A stretch of DNA of 64,000 nt from Tillus elongatus (lineage: Eukaryota > Arthropoda > Insecta > Coleoptera > Cleridae), in contig OZ023270.1 of the NCBI GenBank assembly GCA_964006375.1, positions 55,143,036 through 55,207,035 on the forward strand, read 5' to 3'. Positions within the stretch are counted from its first letter, which is position 1; every line of letters starts with the position of its first letter. Under the pieces are notes generated by a model. It did not search any database and was not told the origin of the DNA. It worked only from the letters and a program-made list of their open reading frames with translations. The position numbers and the translations under genes are program-made. Shown piece after piece: positions 35,360 through 49,737 of this stretch.

Positions 35360-36130
35360 ACCGATAACTCAAAAAATTATGGGCCGATTTTGATAAAATT
35401 TGGCACATACCTTCCCCTTGTAAATGGCTTGGATAAGTTAGTTAGTCAGGAAAATCGGATGAGGTTTTCCGGGAAAATTTTGAGTTTTCATTCGGAAAAA
35501 AATTATATCTCCGGAATTAACAAAGTAAGGGCAACCAAATTTGGTACGCGGGTTCATATCATCATAGGTAAGCTACCTACCAAAATAGCTCTATAGGTTA
35601 AATGACAAAAAAGTTACAGGCATTAAAAAAAAAGGGTTCTCCTCAAAACGTCAAAGTCGCGATTTTAAACGCCAAAATTAGTAATATTTAGGCAATGAAC
35701 CTGAAATTAATATGAGCTATGGAAAGAAAATGTCTCAAGAAGAATGCTTTACAAAGCCTGAACTCTTAGTTTCAATCGTCATTGTCCTTCATTTTACTAA
35801 AATATTCCCAGAAAATTAATTTAAAATAGACCCTTACTCTGATGCTTTGGCAGTAGTGTTGGCTATAGAGTTTATCGTTTAATGGTCTATCATTTTTGTC
35901 AAATTTTCGTAAAATATTAAAGTTCAATATATTCGTTATTATGCAAGTTACGAAAAAAAGGTATACATTAATTAAAGGGTGTCTTGAGCTTCATCTTAAA
36001 AATATTTCCACATTTACAGGCTGGCCCATAAGTCGTTGGTGATTCAAATTTTTTTTTTTTTTTATCGAACACGCCCTATGTTATTGCATTTTTGCATTTT
36101 CCATCGAAATATAATACATATTTGTAAGAA
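35002..36130 (+). repeat. Composite element: G terminus, P, TA, long Q
   Basis: In order: a G terminus at 35006 (gtctggacgcagtaagtgcg), reverse module P at 35130-35268, a pure (TA)n tract at 35269-35357, and the long module Q variant at 35358-36130. It adjoins a G unit on the right. It is the clearest full-length copy of the composite, with modules uninterrupted. No coding content. Confidence 0.8.
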
Positions 36131-36134
36131 AAGA

Positions 36135-36428
36135 AATTCGGGACGCAGCAAGTGCCATATGGTAGCGAATTTTTATTAAATGCTTCAAATTTGAATAGCT
36201 CAATTTGCTATTAACCTATAAGGTTGACCAGGAAACCAGTTTTTTCGGAACAATTTAAGTTTACTTTCGGAAACTTGTATACATTTTTAAACAATAAAGT
36301 TATTTTGATGAAACATGGCACATTGTTTCTACTATATAGATTGATGCCTGCTTTCTTAAAAAAACTTGTTTGCTATTAACAACATTTTTATGAAAATTAA
36401 CTACCATAACGCACTTGCTGCGTCCAGA
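36135..36428. mobile_element. MITE-like G unit
   Basis: About 295 bp between ttcgggacgcagcaagtgcc and cgcacttgctgcgtccagaa, with a small internal deletion compared with 11083-11397. Confidence 0.72.
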
Positions 36429-36510
36429 AGTTTTTATTATTGAAATTCGGCCTATTCGCTTAGAAGTTATGGAGTTTTCAAATATCACTATGAATATCTC
36501 GAGAAATTAA

Positions 36511-37262
36511 AAAAAGTCTGGACGCAGCAAGTACGTTATGGTAGCGAATTTTCGTAAAAATGCTTTTAATGGCAAATATGCCTTGTTTTTAAAATAAGGA
36601 CATTTGATTGGCAGTATAACCGATATATTAGTAACAATCGAAGGTATTTCATTAAAATAGCTTTGTTGTTTCAAAAAGTACAAACATTTTCCGAAAATAA
36701 ACCTTAAAAGTCCCAGAAAAAAACTGGTCCGATTTTCCTGGCCAACGAACCTCTTTAAGCTGTTTACACACCTGCCAGGATATAATTATTCACAAACAGC
36801 TTTAGGATCAAAATTTAAAAAAAATATGAAAATTTGCAGTACAATGAGCTTTCTCGCTGGAACAAATACACCGCTGTTATCTACACCACCTTTTGACTCT
36901 ATGAAGTCATCTACCAAGGTTTTGGAGGAAAAGTACAATTAAATACGATTACTTGACACTCTGTAGGTCCAGAAATACGGGAAAAAATACTTTGAAAATT
37001 TTATAGTTTTTTCTTCTTAAAACGTCAAAGTCACGATTTAAAACGTCAAAATTGTGCAACATTTAGACAGAGAACCTGAAACAAATACGGGTTATGTAGA
37101 GAAAATGTCGCAAGAAACGTGTTTATAAAGCCTTAAGTTTGAGCTTCAACCGCCACTGTCTTTCATTTTATTGAAATATTTGCAGAAAATCATTCACAGA
37201 GCCTTTAACTGATACTTTGGCAGTAGTTTTAGTTTGGTTTAGAATTTTTAGCGAATATTCAT
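36511..37262. repeat. Decayed G/Q repeat sequence
   Basis: Opens with a G terminus (gtctggacgcagcaagtacg) and later shows reverse Q fragments near 36722 (ggtccgattttcctggccaa) and Q-internal sequence near 37020 (aacgtcaaagtcacgattta). It is older and scrambled. Confidence 0.6.
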
Positions 37263-37357
37263 AGAAACAATTCGCTATTGAGAAGACCGTGACTTTTGAA
37301 TTGGAAGAAGAGTTCGTTAAATGAGCGCTAATTTGCCCCCCCTAGAATCGAAATATA
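37263..37357 (-). repeat. Module P, reverse, truncated
   Basis: Contains atgagcgctaatttgccccc and cctagaatc, but lacks the part that normally reaches a TA tract. A transposon end follows instead. Confidence 0.6.
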
Positions 37358-38089
37358 CAGGGTGAAGCATTTCTACGGTACACCTCAATATCTATATATT
37401 CAAACGTTGTACCTCTTTTAAGCACATTGTGCGAACGGAGGAGTGTGAAATTTAGCATAGCTAAAGTTCATATGGAGAAGGATATAAAATTTATGTGCAA
37501 ATAGATTAAACATTGCTTTGTTTTAATTGATAGTCCGTGCCAGTTCTGAGCTGACTGTTAATATATAATCTATCAATGTCAAACATATATTACTCTATGA
37601 CCAGATGTATATAGATTCGTTCATATTGAATGTCAAACACATCAAGTCGGTAGTTAAACAGTCGTACTGAGATTATAGAGGCATAGGGATTCTATGACAA
37701 AAAACATCAATTACGTTCAAACTTTAAAAAATATTGGATTACGGTCGAGTTTCGACCAATTCACAGGTCCACTAGTATGCGTGTATTGTACAAGGTACAA
37801 TAAAAAGCTGCATCTTACAAAATTATTTTAATAATTAATTGATTGATCGAACACCCCTTATTTTATTGTATTTTTGCATTTTCCATCGAATCATAATGCA
37901 TGTTTGTAAGGAAAAATAATTTATAGTGTACTTGTTTTCGAGTCATTTCAAATGTAACTTTTCACATTTTTGGCGCATATAAAAATTATGATACGGCATT
38001 TTCACCAATAGATAGCGGATCTCATGAAAATGACGCCTTCAGCGATGCTTTCGTTTATATTATTTGTTAATTTTGTACTTTTTCAAACA
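37358..38089. other. Possible left end of a TA-inserting element, otherwise unassigned
   Basis: TA-cagggtgaagcatttctac at 37358 looks like the left terminus shared with elements B and C. No right end or transposase is recognisable. Confidence 0.4.
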
Positions 38090-38255
38090 ACAAAGTTATT
38101 TTGATAAAATGTGGCACATCGTTTCTACTATATAGGTTATACTGGTAACCAAATTTGATGCCTACTTTCATTAAAAAAAGGTCTATTATGTAGTTATTAG
38201 AAACATTTTAATGAAAATTCACTACCATAACGCGCTTGCTGCCTCTAGACTTTTT
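38090..38255. repeat. Half of a G unit
   Basis: Matches the inner and right half of the 14435 unit, from acaacaaagttattttgata to cgcgcttgctgcctctagac. Confidence 0.65.
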
Positions 38256-39649
38256 TTATATAATTCTTACGTTTCTTCAGGGGTAGTGAGTTGGATAGTT
38301 CCTGAAATAAAAACATATTTAACCCTCTTTGTTCAGGGATTAAATAAAAAAAACTGGACCAGATAGTTAACTGTTAACTCGATGATACGTACTGCAGTTC
38401 AGTGGCGTAGTGCTAACAAAAGTAAAGACTAACGGTCAAGAGGTCCGTTGCTTCTTGACGGGGTAATTTGGTCAGAGCGTTGTCCGGCTCAAAAAACCGT
38501 TTAAACTTAAAAATGTAGAAGTGGTTTCGCCACAGCATAATCATTTCTTTATGTTGTGGTTTCGCTACGTTAACAAATCACCCACTGTAGTTACTTCCCA
38601 CTCCCAATATCTCTTTTCGCTCGAGAGCTGCTTAGTTTACAGCGTCTTCAATATTAAGTTTTCCAACTTTTTTATTTATGGAAGATGTAAACAGACAATT
38701 TTATTTACAAGATTCCACGTTACCCCCGAAAGAGATGTTTATTTTCTTTCGACACAATTGTTTTTTCTGCCAATGACACAGATGTATAATTTTGGTATGT
38801 AAATGAACAAATTAAAAATTGAAAATGTTGTTTCATATTATTTACCTATTCGGCTTCTTTAGATATGCATAATAGGCCATTCCCTTAAAAAAAACTGAGG
38901 AAAATCGCAAAACCGTAATAACAGGGTGCTTTGTCCGGGTGTTTTCGCCTCAAAGTTTTTTCGCAAAATAAATCTGGGCGTACATGTTATCCAAGCGTTA
39001 AGTTGCCATTTATTTGCTTTTATACAAAGCGTGTATATCTGGCAATATTTAAATTTACATATTCAAATTTAAAAACGCAAAAATCCGGAAAGCCTATAAC
39101 GTGTCTGTATTGAAAGGTGACAACGCGTATATATACAGTAAGCTGTTGGAAAACAATTTGCCGTTTTCATCCCGGACAACAGAATATTATACAGGGATAA
39201 GATTACATAAGAGTCACTGACCAGCGAGCTTTTAAAACGGGATATTACATCGCAGAAGCACACGTGTTTTATGTTGTGATTTATGATGGAAAACACAAAA
39301 CGTTTCTGCTTCTGTGGGTCTCATAAAACTCGAGTATCACTTTTCTGGATTTTCCGTAATACTCCTTAATATTATACGATACACGTGGATGCTCTAAAAT
39401 AACTTAAAATGTAACAAAGCGGGAGATAATGTGGGACTATCATGTCACCTAATATATTACATAATTGTAATAGCCGGCCTTTTAATACATTGGCACCATA
39501 TGAAACGCTGGAAAAATATAATCCCTAAGCAAAACAGCAGAACTAAGGTAGCCTATAAAATTTGCATACTTTTTTAGGTCTCCTTAGTTATTATGAAGAG
39601 GGGGTCACGGCTCTAAGACTTAAACAACGTAGTTAAACGAGCACAGACT
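38256..39649. other. Unassigned stretch
   Basis: No recognisable gene or repeat. A 93-residue open frame at 38521-38802 has no features that I recognise and is probably chance. Confidence 0.45.
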
Positions 39650-39691
39650 AGCGCATGTAAAAGCCATATCCAGGTTCAGTATTAATTTTTA

Positions 39692-39776
<85 letters not shown>
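39650..39776 (-). repeat. Module P remnant plus (TA)n tract
   Basis: A short P remnant (agccatatccaggttcagta) is followed by about 85 bp of TA at 39690-39776. Confidence 0.7.
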
Positions 39777-39809
39777 CAACGTATTCCAATTTTAGGCTGT
39801 CTGTATCTA

Positions 39810-40474
39810 CAGGGTGAGTTTTTTGAAGTGTTACAAGAGGATATCTTGAAAACGGTTTAATTGTTTTTGTGAAATTTTGCTAAAGTACCTAATAGGGGGG
39901 GATACATTTAAACATATTTTTGATATCTACTCCCCTCTATTTTGGAGGGCGTGGGGCAATTTTAGATTTTTAAATGGGGTGCTGTAATTTTTTAAAAAAT
40001 TCGAATCTACGTAAAAAACTAGGTATGCGTGCAAAAAAGTTTTTAATTTGCTCTTTCGGTTACACGAATCTTGATTTATTAGGTTACTATACAAAAAGAA
40101 GTTAAATTTATTTATCAAGTCTGTTGTTATGGACGTCGATGTTGATTATTATTTGCTTCCATGGAAACGCGTTATTTTTACTTAAGTCAATTGAGAATTT
40201 TGACATTTTGACGATTATTTCCCAGTTTAGTGCTAAATTAAACATGGAAAATAATTTTGATGTGCAAGTTCATATATTGTTTAGATTGGGGAAGTGCAAA
40301 AAACTACAGAAAAGCTGCATTAGTGTGGGGAGGGAGTTGTCCTAATAATCTCGCATGGCATTTCAAAGGCTGGTCACCCGGAGTTGTACTACTGGCAGGT
40401 AAAAATCAAAACCACGATTTCGGAAGAGAACTAAAACTGACAGCTATACGGACAAGATTTCGAAAATCGCGACC
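39810..40474 (+). mobile_element. 5' part of a TA-inserting element, truncated
   Basis: TA-cagggtgagttttttgaag at 39808 is a left terminus like those of elements B and C. Sequence to 40474 includes a possible N-terminal transposase stretch beginning at the ATG at 40244 (MENNFDV...), split by a frameshift near 40285. It is cut off by the LTR of the Gypsy element at 40475. Family assignment is weak. Confidence 0.45.
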
Positions 40475-40857
40475 TAACTTTACGGTTAAGACGTTTGAAT
40501 TTTTTAAACAATTTATTGATTGATTAACACAATTAATACTTAATATAAAATTATATAAATAAAATAAACACAAATACGAATATCAACATGAGTGTCATAT
40601 CTTAATGTTAGCACACGATGTGCAGAGTCTTACGCTAGAAACAAGAATGAACGCCTCGCTGAGGGCGAGTCGTCTATTTATGACATGTCACCTGGGGCGT
40701 AGCACTATTGTTTTCCCGAGGTGACTTTCAGTTTAGCTGACACAGTTTCCCACATGTGTGATTCACTATATTGCGTCGTTCCCAAGGTGTCTTCTATCTT
40801 GCTGATTGGGAGGTGCCCTCTATGATTCTGATGACTCGGCTATCCTACTCTGGGAAT
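40475..40857 (-). repeat. LTR, 3' copy of the deleted Gypsy element
   Basis: About 383 bp, diverged from the 43390-43720 copy but colinear along its length. Confidence 0.8.
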
Positions 40858-41003
40858 CCTCTGGTGAGCTATACGGGCTAAGGCTTTTTCTAATAATTTT
40901 TTGTCTCAACGTATCATTAATTTGTCAGTCTACTTCGGGTTTATGTACGTAAGAGTATCTATATGATTTTGAATGTACTGGTATGTCATCAGTTGTTCTT
41001 ATT

Positions 41004-41690
41004 TTAAGTTTTATTACATAAGTGTGAGTCAACGGTTCGTTTTTGTTTAAAAATATATCTTGATATTCCGATAACAAATACTTGTTTTTCCTCGTCGTTT
41101 AAATAATCAGTATTTATCTGTTCGATTATCCCACTCTCATTTATAAATGGTTTTTGGTTGCTCCTTGTATTAGTAATATTAATATTGTTCATCCGTACTG
41201 CAATGTGGCGTGTTGTTTTGCTTAGCGTGTGGGTTATACGATATATGCTTATGATCGTTTGGCGTTTTGAAATCGCAATGCGTTCGCAATTTACTGTTCG
41301 GATTACCAAATGTATTTATGTAACCTTGTTCGGGTTCATCTAGTATACTGTTAACTAGATCAAGTTCTCCATTTTCTACGAAATATTCATTGGTTACTAT
41401 ATTATTTACATTAATTGGGTTTCGGGTAATAGTGAACCATCTGCTTTGGTTCCTATAGGTTCCGATTGATTATAGTTATTTTCTTGCGGGAATATGATGT
41501 CAATACATCTGTTCCCTATGTATAACTTTTGATTTTTAAAATATATTCTGGCTTCGTTTAATGTGAGGAATTCTATCCCAAGAAGTCCACTGTACTGGTC
41601 ATTGAAATTAAAAAGACAAAATTCTTGTGTCTTATCTGATACTGAATTTAATTTAATGTTCGCACGTTTTAAATGTTTTGACATGCCATG
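41004..41690 (-). pseudogene. Gypsy pol N-terminal remnant
   Basis: Minus-strand pieces: 41684-41406 with YSGLLGIEFLTLNEARIYF, corresponding to the stretch after the protease active site (compare YHGLIGTDLLKQLGAKIDF in the intact element), and 41309-41004 with LNDEEKQVFVIGISRYIF, the segment just before reverse transcriptase. The protease DTG is not readable, and the reverse transcriptase itself is absent. Confidence 0.75.
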
Positions 41691-41863
41691 TGCGGTCCTT
41701 ACGATGAAATGATTGTCGTATATATTGTCCGAAAATTTATAATAGGCTACTATGAGGTTGAAAATATTTTATGAAGAGCCCGAATCTAGTAATAGTTTAC
41801 CCCGGATCTCCTTGACCTCCACATAAGGTAAGCGGCTTGAGGCATTAATATTCTTTACATCTA

Positions 41864-43090
41864 TCACGGTTCGTGCTGTGGCGTACTGGCTGCGGGAAAA
41901 TTTTGGTGTTGTTCGTTATATTGCTCTGATGGCGATTTTGCGTTATATATTTCGTAATCTACATTATCAGTCTCATATTCAAAGTCATTAATATTATTGT
42001 CGAAAATTCCTGTATTATGTAGGTGAGACGTGTTTCTTTGTGGTTGTTGCGACAGTCTGGCATGGCAACTTCCTAATTCCATAGGTTCGGGATAGCGTCT
42101 ATTAGCGTTTTGATTGATATTTGGTCGTCGCATTTGATTTGTTTGGTTATTGTGGTTATTATTAAAGTTGGGTCGCCTTAATTGATTAGAGAAATTTTGT
42201 TGAAAATTCTGTCTAGGTGTAAATTGTGGATTTTGTCTGGGCTGGAAGGTTTGTTGATTATTTTGGGCATTACTTTGTTGTTGAAATGGTCTGTGATTGG
42301 GTTGGAACGGTCTTTGAAACTGGACATTATTAAAAGGTGGTTATTTTGTCTCTGAAAAGGTGGTCGGTTTTGTCCGTCTTGTCTATTGTTATTGAAATGT
42401 GATTTGTGTATTGTTTTATTCCTGTAATCTAAATTATCTTTCGAAAATACAAGTTTCAGAGCTTGTTCTATATTTTGGGGGCTCGTGGATCTAAGTAACA
42501 TCCCAATTGGGTTCCTTAATCCCCGTAAAAATGCTTTTAGCGTTTGCTTTTGATAAATCGTCATTTTAAGTGCCCGTACTGTCTCGTTATTCTCGTTCGC
42601 AATAAGCAATTGTTCTATATGCCTACATCTGTTTGAAAATGCCAACGTATCTTCACCGTTTCTTTGTTTGAGTGTCAGCATTTCAGCAAGTCGACCGGTA
42701 TCGTCCTGCTGGTCTGTGAAATTTTGCACAATTGCATTTCTTAAGTCTAGCCACGAGTTGATTATCTTAGTATTTATTATAACACGTGCTTGTCCGCTTA
42801 ATTTAGCCTGTATATAATTTAATCGGAAATGATTCATACAAAGATTTTCGTTAGCCGTATAAAATTGGTTCATAACCAGATCACATGATTTAAGAAATTT
42901 ACCTACATTAGCTGGCTGACCGGCAAATTCAGGAATTGCCTTAAGAAAGAATTCTTTAAATTGGTCTGCAATGTTGCTACTATTACTATTTTTACTTACA
43001 CGGTTTTCTATTATAATATTATCGCTGATACTGATTGATGTAAGTCTATACTAGATTTATTAAACTTTGTGATTCGTCTTCTGAATCAGA
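41864..43090 (-). pseudogene. Gypsy gag remnant
   Basis: The main minus-strand frame at 42873-42178 encodes a capsid-like region (NHFRLNYIQAKLSGQARVII, then FTDQQDDTGRLAEMLTLKQ and FLRGLRNPIGMLLRSTSPQN). A second frame at 42133-41864 contains the EPMEL motif and an acidic tail, like the C-terminus of the intact Gag at 18357. Upstream gag sequence to about 43090 is in other frames. Frameshifted and truncated. Confidence 0.8.
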
Positions 43091-43109
43091 CATACACTAT
43101 ATATCAACA

Positions 43110-43111
43110 AA

Positions 43112-43186
<75 letters not shown>
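43110..43186. repeat. (CA)n-(TA)n microsatellite
   Basis: CA repeats at 43110-43137, then TA to 43184, lying in the 5' leader of the deleted Gypsy element. Confidence 0.95.
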
Positions 43187-43189
<3 letters not shown>

Positions 43190-43389
43190 AAAATATGCAG
43201 GAAATGGAAAAAAAGGGATAGCAGCAAACAACTTACATTAATATGATGGTTTCTGCTCTCATTTGGTTGCTTGGCTACCGTTTCTTCTTCTACTTGGGCC
43301 TGCTTGGCTCGAATCGGTTATTAGGCGTCGATAAGCTTAAAAATCAATATTCTTTACACTTTTTACCCGATACAAACAACTGCGCCACT

Positions 43390-43720
43390 TAACTTTACGG
43401 TTAAGACGCTTTATATATACATATATAAAATAGAGACAAATACAAATATCAATATAAGTGTGAGATCTTAATGTTGGCACACGATGTGCAGAGTCTTACG
43501 CTAGAAGGAAGAATGAACGTCTCGCTGAAGGCGACCCGTGTATTTATAACATGTCACCTAGGGCGCAGCACTACTGTTCTCCCGACGTGACTTTCAGTTT
43601 AGCTGACACAGTTTCCCACGTGTTCCCACTATATTGCATCGTTGCCAAGGTGTCTTGTATCTTGCTGATTTGGAGGTGCCCTCAATGATTCTGATGACGC
43701 GGCTATCCTACTCTGGGAAT
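43390..43720 (-). repeat. LTR, 5' copy of the deleted Gypsy element
   Basis: About 331 bp. It pairs with 40475-40857, and the primer-binding site lies directly to its left in window coordinates. Confidence 0.8.
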
Positions 43721-45505
<1,785 letters not shown>

Positions 45506-45582
<77 letters not shown>

Positions 45583-45690
45583 GATATAGAAAAATTGAAA
45601 CTAACCCCGGATATGCGTTCTGGGGGGCCTAGTTCAATCTCATTTGAAGAAATTGTCTAAATTCCTGGTCAGTTACTTTTGTATACGAAA
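45506..45690 (+). repeat. (TA)n tract and module P, forward, truncated
   Basis: TA at 45504-45580 with a short CATAGATATAG end, then P (gaaactaaccccggatatgc) to about 45665. Confidence 0.75.
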
Positions 45691-45930
45691 ATTCACTAAA
45701 AAACAGTGGAAGAACTGCGTAAACTTGAACAGAAATTCGTGTGTGCAAGTATATGGCTGACAAGTGGCAAGGATAGAGCTAAACTGTAGGATTACCGAGG
45801 TCAGTTCCAATGTTTATCTATGTATATAATGTTCGTAAAATAGTGTAGACCATTTGCATGAAAATTCGCTACCACAACGCAATTGCTCTGTCCAGACTTT
45901 TTTATAAAGAGCCCTTTAGGTTAATATTTG

Positions 45931-46010
<80 letters not shown>

Positions 46011-47117
46011 GATTATTATCTCACTCGTGAGGCTTTATAATATATATACATGTGTAATTGTAGGTATTCAATAAACTAATATAGGTGCAAATAATATCGC
46101 CCTGTATATTATTTTTATGTTCTGGTCTGTATTTTTATTATGTATATTCTATTATTTAATAGTTGATTGTTTGTATTTAAAAGTGCATTAATTGAGAAGT
46201 GGTTCTTTAAATAATTATATTGTTTTAATCTGTGTGTTTTTCTTTTTTTTTGTTAATTTAAATAAATTAGTCTTAAAAATGTTCTAAATTGTCAATAGAC
46301 TTCAAATAAATACTTCTCCTGCCTGTCTCTCTCTCCCTCTTTCTCATAGGTTTATTCGTGGTCCGGCTCTCACAATTATTTCCCTCTATATAAATATTTC
46401 CTGTTAACTGATATTATAAATTTTGCCCAAGTTACTCAAATAAAGGATGGTATTTTTTTGTATTTTTTTTTTATAGAAACAGTTTTTTACCACTTTTCAT
46501 CATTTCTTTTTAATAGCCTTAACTTAAAATGTTGACTGAACTTTGTAGAGGCCTCTCTCTTGATCAAAATATTATTAATTATGACAATTTTCTTATGTAA
46601 GAAACAATTAACCAGTTCGATATTTCATAAAACTTTTTAATATTATAGAGTTTTAGTATCTTACTGACATCTGTTGGCTTTCCTTGAATATGTCTATTTT
46701 TTTTATAAACTTCTTATTTTTGTTAAGTTTTCAACCCTGTATATATTACTATTATTACTCAATAATAATGGCTTGAGTAAACGAGCTGAGTTTTTCTCAC
46801 TGCTTTCCTTTTTGCACTGTTTGTTTCAACCATCACTGTTTATATCATAACTTTTCAACATTTATAACAAATATGGGGTATCATTGTTTACTTGAGTATA
46901 CCCAAATACTATATAATGACAATACGGGACCCTCCTATGCTTTAGCATTGGTGAAATTTGTGACAAGTACACTAGCGCCACCTCGCGTGAAGTACTGACA
47001 ACTGTGCGAGTAATTTGAATTGTATATTTACCTGCATATTCTTAATTTAGACAATTGGTTTATTATAGATGAATATAAAAACTTGTACATGACAAAACAG
47101 TGAAAATTTTCTGATTA
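45691..47117. other. Unassigned AT-rich stretch with TA tract and G terminus
   Basis: A G terminus (cgctaccacaacgcaattgc) is at 45867-45900. A TA tract of about 73 bp is at 45934-46007. A short CT-rich run is at about 46325-46345. No gene is visible. Confidence 0.5.
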
Positions 47118-47994
47118 TACAGGGTGTCCCTCTAACAATGGGCCAAACCCATATACTCGGATAGAGCATCAAAAATTAAATAGACTTTCATTAATACGTT
47201 TTGTCCGATTGTTGCTTGTTTTCGATATACAGTGTGTTAAAATTGACTTTGAAAAAAATTAAATCGCTCGTTTTTCTGCTAATTACTGGAATATTGATTT
47301 GGAACTTTGTAATAGGGGGTTATCGAGGATGCCGCTTCCAACCGTGATACCTATTTTGAGCTACATCATAGATGGCGCCACCTACACTAAACCCGAATGT
47401 TTTACAGGGGCATAACTTTTTCGATGATCAACTTTCTGCAAATCTGTTCAGAAAAACTAAAAACTACTAATTTTTTGTACGAAAAAGATATACTTAGTTG
47501 AAACTCATAAAGTGAGTGGTTACCGAGATATTGCGGTTTTAATAATGGTGTGCATTGAAAATCTCTCAAATCTGAAATTTTATTCTGGCCCAAAGTTCAT
47601 CTCTGGAGTTACAAACATTATTGTGTATGTACCAGTTGTTTCAAGTAACCCCAATGGAAAATTCTAGAGGATTGAGGTCGGTGTATTTTAATCATAATTT
47701 TCTAATTCTGAATCAATTCCTAAAAATTGGGAAGTTTCTCTGGATTTAATTCGATTTCATAGAATAAGTATGTTTTTGGCAAATAAAAGATGTATTCCTG
47801 TGGACATATCACGGCGCTAATAACTATAGCAGTTGATTGGCCGGGTCGACAACTGTCAATGAAGTAGATGAAATATCTTTTGTTTTTCGTTTTCATAGGG
47901 ATGTCATTTGCGTAACACAATAAACATAATCTGTCAATTTTGACAAGCACATGGTTTTTCAATTAAGAGCAGTAGGTAGTTATTATTTCTGAAA

Positions 47995-49219
47995 TGCCTC
48001 GCCATAATGAGTTTAGCAATATTGAGAAGAGAGATATGATCTGCGTTTATGCGCAATCAAACTTCCGTAGCCACCAAGCCGCCGCCAGATACTTGGAATT
48101 ATATCCTAGTCGTAGACAACCAGATCACAAGACCTTTAGAAGATTATACGATAAATTAGGTATGTAAAAGAGTAATATGCACTCATTGCCATTGATTATT
48201 TCTGAAACGAAAGTTTTGACAAAATTCACACCTGAGGGCTGGAAAAATCGTGAAATACACATTTTGTTACACGGATGCGTATCATCTCGTCGTAATGTAT
48301 TCGCAGGTAAAACTGGTTCTTTCAATTCGAAGTCGGAAGTTGGTGGACCAAGACGTCCTGTACATCAAGAGGAAGAGATATTAGTACGCCTTGCAGAAGA
48401 TCCGGAAACAAGCGTAAGACGCCTCTCTGCAGCAACTGGAATAAATAAATCAAGTATTGGTAGTCTTCTCAAAAAGAAAAGTTACATCCTTACCACTTCA
48501 CACCAGTGCAGAATCTTTTACCTCTAGATTTTCTATCTAGATTGGATTTTTGTGAACGCATTCGTCGGTATCAGAATGACGATCCGTTTTTCTTCAACAA
48601 CATTCTATTCACTGACGAAGCGACATTCACAAGAAGAGGAGTTTTCAATTTCAAAAATGCTCACACATATGACAGCAGCAATCCTCATTTGACGCGAGAA
48701 CACCATTTTCAACATGAGTTCTCCATTAATGTCTGGTGTGGCATACTAGGCGACGTGTTGTTGGGACCAATAGAACTTCCTGCAAGGCTCAATGTGGAGA
48801 ATTATTCAATTTTCTTGAGATATCAACTTCCTATTCTCTTGGAAGATGTCCCTCTAGACGTGCGCAGGAGATTATGGTTCATTCACGACGGGGCACCTGC
48901 CCATTATGGACTTCCTGTCAGAGAATTTCTGAACCAAAATTATCCGCGCCGATGGATAGGTCGAGGTGGAGATTTTCCTTTGCCTGCACGTAGCCCCGAC
49001 CTCAATCCTCTAGATTTCTTCCTCTGGGGTCACTTGAAAGAATTAGTATACAAGAATATTTGTAACTCCAGAGATGAACTTTGGGCTAGAATAATCGAAT
49101 CCAGTGATATATTGAAAAACGATTATCAAACTTTTTTTAAGGTGAGGCAAAATTTTGGGTTGAGACTAGAAAAATGTATTGAAGTAGGCGGAGGCCATTT
49201 TGAGAATCTTATTAAGTGA
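47995..49219 (+). pseudogene. DD41D mariner-like transposase with an intron and one frameshift
   Basis: Exon 1 is 47995-48159, starting at an ATG and encoding a helix-turn-helix (MPRHNEFSNIEKRDMICVYA). The donor GTATGT is at 48160 and the acceptor GCAG ends at 48306, so the intron is 147 bp and the reading phase is kept across the junction. Exon 2 starts at 48307. Its frame holds to about 48479 (RLAEDPETSVRRLSAATGIN) and then continues in the -1 frame as LHPYHFTPVQNLLPLDFL. A one-base loss in the A-rich run at 48471-48480 explains this. The catalytic residues FTDEATF, IHDGAPAH and SPDLNPLDF are all present, spacing DD41D. Near-intact, but one frameshift disables this copy. Confidence 0.85.
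48160..48306 (+). other. Intron of element C transposase
   Basis: 147 bp, GTATGT...GCAG. Splicing restores the reading frame from the first to the second helix-turn-helix region. Without splicing, a TAA follows at 48164-48166. Confidence 0.65.
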
Positions 49220-49737
49220 ATTGTTCGATAATTGTCAATTTTTTCTTATAATTTAGTGATAATAATAATGTTAATAAAATTTCAGATTTGAGAGATTTTC
49301 AATGCACACCATTATTAAAACCGCAATATCTCGGTAACCACACACTTTGAGTTTCAACTAAGTATACCTTTTTCGAACAAAAAATTAGTAGTTTTCAGTT
49401 TTTCTGAACAGATTTGCAGAAAGTTGATCATCGAAAAAGTTATGCCCCTGTAAAACATTCGGGTGTAGTGTAGGTGGCGCCATCTATGATGTAGCTCAAA
49501 ATAGGTATCACGGTTGGAAGCGGCAGCCTCGATAACCCCCTATTACAAAGTTCCAAATCAATATTCCAGTAATTAGCAGAAAAACGAGCGATTTAATTTT
49601 TTTCAAAGTCAATTTTAACACACTGTATATCGAAAACAAGCAACAATCGGACAAAACGTATTGATGAAAGTCTATTTAATTTTTGATGCTCTATCCGAAT
49701 ATATGGGTCTGGCCCATTGTTAGAGGGACACCCTGTA

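Larger units (their letters stand above)
40475..43720 (-). mobile_element. Internally deleted Gypsy element, minus strand
   Basis: LTR-like repeats at 40475-40857 and 43390-43720 share taactttacggttaagacg at one end and ctactctgggaat at the other, with substitutions and indels. A primer-binding site tggcgcagt (minus strand, about 43387 down to 43379) abuts the right LTR. The internal part keeps gag and the start of pol, but has no reverse transcriptase, RNase H, integrase or env. It is older than the 17584 element, judging by its LTR divergence. Confidence 0.8.
47120..49735 (+). mobile_element. Mariner-like element C (2.6 kb), long TIRs
   Basis: Ends cagggtgtccctctaacaat and attgttagagggacaccctg, each flanked by TA. 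The TIRs are very long, about 470 bp (47120-47590 and 49270-49735), with few mismatches. A two-exon transposase gene lies between them. Confidence 0.92.

Noticed and set aside
38521..38802. 93-residue open frame
   Set aside because: No start context, homology or conservation that I can see. Probably chance in AT-rich DNA.
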